In this document: positions 60,830-64,000 of the stretch, piece after piece
Numbering within the stretch: position 1 is the first letter of the stretch
How the letters are laid out: each line of letters starts with the position of its first letter
NCBI RefSeq assembly: GCF_000771405.1
Contig: NZ_JDUI01000010.1
Location: forward strand, 62,001-126,000
DNA: 64,000 nucleotides
DNA from: Bifidobacterium pullorum DSM 20433
GTDB taxonomy: Bacteria > Actinomycetota > Actinomycetes > Actinomycetales > Bifidobacteriaceae
Reading direction: 5' to 3'
The notes under the pieces: generated by a model
Told to the model about the DNA's origin: nothing
Database searches by the model: none
What the model saw: only the letters and a program-made list of their open reading frames with translations
Position numbers and translations under genes: made by a program

Positions 60830-61422
60830 GATTAATTTTTTTACATAATCTTGCGTGCGTTTTCCATGATGCGGCGTTCTTGCTCTCAGATAGTCATGTC
60901 AAACAGTTGTTGTGTGCAGACGCGGCGCGCGTCAACAAATGGTCGCAAACGCCGGAATCGACTATTTTGAAACTGAATATGGCGCTTCGTGAACCATCTT
61001 TCAGGAGTGTATTCTTCTATAGGATTAAGAATGGGCATCGCTTCCTTCCCCGAAGCCTGACGTCTATTGGTCAACTTTTGCTGCCTAGAGTTAAAACAAT
61101 AGAAATTGGAGGAAAAATAGGGGGGGGGGTATATGTTTCACATAACTTCTCAGTTATCTTTCCTGAGCGTGCCGGAGATAATCTCCGTGTAGGACCAGGT
61201 GTTGTCATCGGAAGAGTTGGTGAGCGTTCCCCGAAGATTGGCTCTAACGTGTATATTGCAGCTAACTCTACGGTCATCGGAAATGTCGAGATTGGGAACA
61301 ATGTAATTATCGGTGCTGGTTCGCTAGTGTGCAAATCAATTCCGTCAAACTCGGTGGTAGTGGGTAACCCAGCGCATGTAATTCGATCAATCTCAGAGAA
61401 AGATATGAATGAAATCAGTTAG
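60826..61422 (+). CDS. Hexapeptide O-acetyltransferase, possibly phase-variable
   Basis: 198 residues of the serine acetyltransferase-like capsule family. A helical N-terminus is followed by the left-handed beta-helix GGVYVSHNFSVIFPERAGDNLRVGPGVVIG ... KIGSNVYIAANSTVIGNVEIGNNVIIGAGSLVCKSIPSNSVVVGNPAHVI. The first catalytic His (VSHN) is kept; where serine acetyltransferases have HPKIG this one has SPKIG, so it likely acetylates a sugar. A run of ten G residues (61120-61129) encodes Gly99-Gly101 and the first base of Val102 just before the His. Gain or loss of one G would shift the frame. The start overlaps the upstream GT2 stop. Confidence 0.82.
   Translation: MRLIFLHNLACVFHDAAFLLSDSHVKQLLCADAARVNKWSQTPESTILKLNMALREPSFRSVFFYRIKNGHRFLPRSLTSIGQLLLPRVKTIEIGGKIGGGVYVSHNFSVIFPERAGDNLRVGPGVVIGRVGERSPKIGSNVYIAANSTVIGNVEIGNNVIIGAGSLVCKSIPSNSVVVGNPAHVIRSISEKDMNEIS
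61120..61129 (+). repeat. G10 homopolymer inside the acetyltransferase gene
   Basis: Ten consecutive G in a region that is otherwise A+T-rich. In the present phase the gene is in frame. Confidence 0.9.
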
Positions 61423-61517
61423 GATTCGACACTCAAAGTGTAGCTGCTCTAAAATGCGTTTTCATATGTTCCATCTATACTCGACGTTATTTAGATGTTG
61501 TTAAGGATGTTTTTTGT

Positions 61518-62516
61518 ATGCCCCAGATAAGTCTCATTATTCCTGTTTATAAAGTTGAGCGGCAACTTAATCGCTGCATCCAATCTATTGTTAACCAGAC
61601 GTATTCAAATTTACAGATAATCCTTGTTGATGACGGCTCTCCAGATTGTTGTCCGCAGCTTTGTGATGAGTGGTCGGAGCATGACAGCAGAATAAGAGTT
61701 ATCCACCAAAAAAATGCGGGTTTATCGGCTGCCAGGAATGCTGGCATTGATGTTGCATGCGGAGAGTATATCGCATTTGTCGATAGTGACGATTTTGTCG
61801 AACCCGATTACATCGAGGTTCTATATGAGACGCTGACCTCCGCCAATGCTGATTTTTCCTGTTGCGGACTGTTCAATGAGAACGAGCAGTTGGAGCCTCT
61901 ATCCGAGCAGGTTGAGATGGATAATGACGTGTTTGACACGTCAGTCATGATCTCAGATCCGATGTTTTATAAATGGCAGTACGTGGTTGCGTGGAACAAG
62001 CTGTACAAGCGAGAGATTTGGGACACGCTCAGGTATCCGGTGGGCAGGGTACATGAAGACGAGTTTGTTTACCATCAGCTCTTGCTAAAATCCACGAAAG
62101 TGGCTTGTACTAGTGAGAAGCTGTACCATTATGTGCGCCGTGCCGACAGCATCATGGGAGAGGAATCCTCAGGCGCAGCAGCGGACAAAACCTTGGCCAT
62201 GCTGGATCGGATGGACTCATTACGTGGCGCAGGAGCTCTGTCCGGCCCTGTGCTGGACACATGCGTTGTCAGTGCCGTGTGCAGCTACCTTGGCGCGATG
62301 CGCGACCCATCCGTCCGGGAGCGTTTGCATGGACTGTCCGTAAAGGTTCGCGAATTGGTTCGGATGGCGTCTGCGGACATGTCCTCCCAGTTGAGGATTC
62401 TGGACGTGGCTGGGTTCCGGATGAATCCGTACTGGTATGCGCGTGTGCGCCAGATGTTCGTGCTGCCGGCTAAGAGAATCGCCCGCGTCATGCGGGGAGA
62501 AGGAAAGGAAGAGTGA
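61518..62516 (+). CDS. GT2-family glycosyltransferase
   Basis: 332 residues. PQISLIIPVYKVERQLNRCIQSIVNQTYSNLQIILVDDGSPDCCPQLCDEW, NAGLSAARNAGIDVACGEYIAFVDSDDFVEPDYIEVLYE (DXD) and VHEDEFVYHQLLL are standard for EpsH/EpsJ-like capsule transferases. AAGGATGTTTTTTGT precedes the ATG. The C-terminal third returns to high G+C, as do the genes that follow. The stop overlaps the next start. Confidence 0.92.
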   Translation: MPQISLIIPVYKVERQLNRCIQSIVNQTYSNLQIILVDDGSPDCCPQLCDEWSEHDSRIRVIHQKNAGLSAARNAGIDVACGEYIAFVDSDDFVEPDYIEVLYETLTSANADFSCCGLFNENEQLEPLSEQVEMDNDVFDTSVMISDPMFYKWQYVVAWNKLYKREIWDTLRYPVGRVHEDEFVYHQLLLKSTKVACTSEKLYHYVRRADSIMGEESSGAAADKTLAMLDRMDSLRGAGALSGPVLDTCVVSAVCSYLGAMRDPSVRERLHGLSVKVRELVRMASADMSSQLRILDVAGFRMNPYWYARVRQMFVLPAKRIARVMRGEGKEE

Positions 62517-63622
62517 CCGCGATGGCGAGTGGATTGAAATCGAAGATTGGTACGGTCGCTAGGGAACTCCTCGGAGACTCCACATACACGGCCATGCGTC
62601 ATCCTAAAATGGTGCAGAGAGGATTCCAAGAATATAGCAAGCTCTTTCAGGAGATTGAGGGGCCGAAGAACATTTTGCTGTGTTGCCCCGAATACACCAA
62701 TATCGGTGATCATGCCATTGCATTGGCGGAATGCCGCATGTTGCAGCAATCCGTCCGCCCGTTGCTGGTGTTAAGCGGCAATACCACAAAGGTGCTGAAA
62801 TGCCTGAAAAAATATGTTTCAAGAGAGGACTCCATTTTCCTGACGGGTGGTGGCAACATGGGCACGCTGTACCGCAATGAGGAAGAATATCGTCTGAACG
62901 TCATCTCCCTGCTGAAGCATAACCGCATCGTGCTGTTCCCTCAGACCATGAGCTATGACGACACTGCCGAGAGCCAGCGTTTCCTGCGTCATACGCAGCG
63001 TGTGTACGGTGCCCATCCTGATCTTCATCTGTTTGCGCGTGAGCAGGTTTCGTACGAGCGCATGCGTAAAGCGTATCCCAATAATGATGTTCAGCTTGTG
63101 CCTGATATCGTGTTGTCGGTTCAAGGCGAGGATAACGCCGATTTTGCCAAGCGGCACGGTGTGCTGTTGTGCATGAGGAACGACGTGGAGAAGACCATGA
63201 CCGATTCCTCCCGCCAAATGATCGAACAGATCGCGGCGGGCATCGATCCGGAATTCAAGTATACGGACACGACCATCGACTCCAAGTACGCGCCGATTAG
63301 TCAGGAGCAGGGCAAACAGCTGGTGCTGGACAAGTGGGAAGAATTCAAGCATGCCCGTCTGGTCATCACCGACCGTCTGCACGGCATGATCTTTAGCGCG
63401 ATCACCGGAACGCCATGCGTGGCGTTGAACAACTCGAACGGTAAGGTCGGCTTTGAATACGAATGGCTGAAAGACCTGCCATACATCGGTTTCGTGAACG
63501 ACTCCACGGACGAGACGGCAATTATTAAGGCCATCAAGACGGTGATGGAGGCCGAATCCACGGACTTTGCATCTGCCGGACTAGACCAACAATTCGGTCC
63601 GCTCGTAACCCTAATTCCATGA
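62513..63622 (+). CDS. Polysaccharide pyruvyl transferase
   Basis: 369-residue PS_pyruv_trans protein that adds ketal-linked pyruvate from PEP to a sugar of the repeat unit, giving a negative charge. Seen are ILLCCPEYTNIGDHAIALAECRML, DSIFLTGGGNMGTLYRNEEEYRLNVISLL, RIVLFPQTMSYDD, LVPDIVLS and ARLVITDRLHGMIFSAITGTPCVALNNSNGKV (PEP-binding His region). The GTG at 62513 overlaps the previous stop and has AAGGAAAGGAAGA well placed; the ATG at 62522 is the alternative. Confidence 0.9.
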   Translation: MTAMASGLKSKIGTVARELLGDSTYTAMRHPKMVQRGFQEYSKLFQEIEGPKNILLCCPEYTNIGDHAIALAECRMLQQSVRPLLVLSGNTTKVLKCLKKYVSREDSIFLTGGGNMGTLYRNEEEYRLNVISLLKHNRIVLFPQTMSYDDTAESQRFLRHTQRVYGAHPDLHLFAREQVSYERMRKAYPNNDVQLVPDIVLSVQGEDNADFAKRHGVLLCMRNDVEKTMTDSSRQMIEQIAAGIDPEFKYTDTTIDSKYAPISQEQGKQLVLDKWEEFKHARLVITDRLHGMIFSAITGTPCVALNNSNGKVGFEYEWLKDLPYIGFVNDSTDETAIIKAIKTVMEAESTDFASAGLDQQFGPLVTLIP

Positions 63623-64000
63623 AAGTGAGTATGAGAATGAAGCATTTAAATAGAATTATTGTTGATTCGCCGGTTATCGAACATAACAAAATAACGTATC
63701 GTTACAAAGTCGAAGGTCTGTGGACTGAGGCCATTAACCTCGATAAAGCTTTTTACGTCGAGTATGGAAATATCGATATTCAGAATATTCCTGAGAGTAT
63801 TGCTGTGATTCCACTCATTGCCAATTTGCTTCCGATTGCATGGATTTATGACGCGGAAATCATGGTTCCACAATGCGATCAGATGTTCTATGACAGCATT
63901 CCTGAGTTCAAGGCCGGATATGAGCAGATGTATCCGATGATCGACTTCCGTGGGCAGCTATCGGTTGACCATCTCGAAAAGAACGAATGGGATTCAACTG
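63619..64000 (+). CDS. Polysaccharide-cluster protein of unknown function, N-terminal part (cut by the right edge)
   Basis: 127 residues visible from the ATG at 63619, which overlaps the previous stop; ATGs at 63631 and 63637 are alternatives. The sequence includes RIIVDSPVIEHNKITYRYKVEGLW, IPESIAVIPLIANLLPIAWIYDAEIMVPQCDQMFY and FKAGYEQMYPMIDFRG. I do not recognise the family with confidence; it may be related to uncharacterised proteins that travel with capsule clusters. The frame is open to the window end. Confidence 0.7.
   Translation, partial: MKVSMRMKHLNRIIVDSPVIEHNKITYRYKVEGLWTEAINLDKAFYVEYGNIDIQNIPESIAVIPLIANLLPIAWIYDAEIMVPQCDQMFYDSIPEFKAGYEQMYPMIDFRGQLSVDHLEKNEWDST

Overview
The window looks like a chromosomal segment of a Bifidobacterium species (high-G+C Actinobacteria). 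This rests on high-G+C codon use, an actinobacterial NucS mismatch endonuclease, a GlnR-type regulator, a GlgE maltosyltransferase, an atpBEFHAGDC operon and an araBDA operon. The species is not resolved. The left edge cuts valS and the right edge cuts a gene of a polysaccharide cluster.

Layout. 0-10 kb: valS (partial), an orphan oligopeptide-binding protein, nth and glnR on the minus strand; a small membrane protein on plus; ppa and glgE on minus; then an LPxTG-like surface protein and a tiny HTH protein on plus. 10-18.6 kb: initiator tRNA (minus), metA, the complete F1Fo ATP synthase operon and its terminator. 18.6-25 kb: nucS, a convergent FKBP lipoprotein, two envelope genes of unknown function, a YbbN/CnoX-like thioredoxin-TPR protein, a CYTH phosphatase (minus) and tRNA-Arg. 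25-34.8 kb: ridA, argS, lysA, hom, thrB, a Maf-Nudix fusion and a LacI-family regulator. 35-41 kb: the arabinose operon araB-araD-araA behind a strong promoter with a LacI-type operator, then a convergent acyl-CoA synthetase. 41.6-47.6 kb: a fused two-half CydDC-like ABC exporter, an aldo/keto reductase and a membrane-anchored HNH nuclease. 47.6-48.1 kb: a gene-free block of tandem repeats. 48.1-64 kb: an exopolysaccharide/capsule region with a low-molecular-weight tyrosine phosphatase, an EEP-family phosphatase, rfbB, a Nudix hydrolase, an unknown membrane protein, at least four glycosyltransferases, two acetyltransferases, a Wzy-like polymerase, a pyruvyltransferase and the start of an unknown gene. 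From about 56.2 to 61.6 kb the cluster is strikingly A+T-rich, which suggests horizontal acquisition.

How the genes work together. metA, lysA, hom and thrB serve the aspartate-family amino acids. The ATP synthase probably works largely as a proton-extruding ATPase in this fermentative lifestyle, and its epsilon subunit lacks the usual C-terminal inhibitory helices. araBDA feeds arabinose to xylulose-5-phosphate and so to the bifid shunt. The last 16 kb build, polymerise and decorate a surface polysaccharide.

Most notable. (1) A G10 homopolymer lies inside a capsule acetyltransferase gene, a classic phase-variation design. (2) About a dozen genes have a TANNNT -10 box 6-9 nt before the start codon and no Shine-Dalgarno, implying widespread leaderless mRNAs. 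(3) Three families of small intergenic inverted-repeat elements occur, two of them present twice. (4) The 47.7-48.0 kb gap holds 19-bp and 64-bp tandem repeats. (5) A decayed fragment of the unknown membrane-protein gene lies between rfbB and the Nudix gene. All calls come from reading the sequence; no database search was run.
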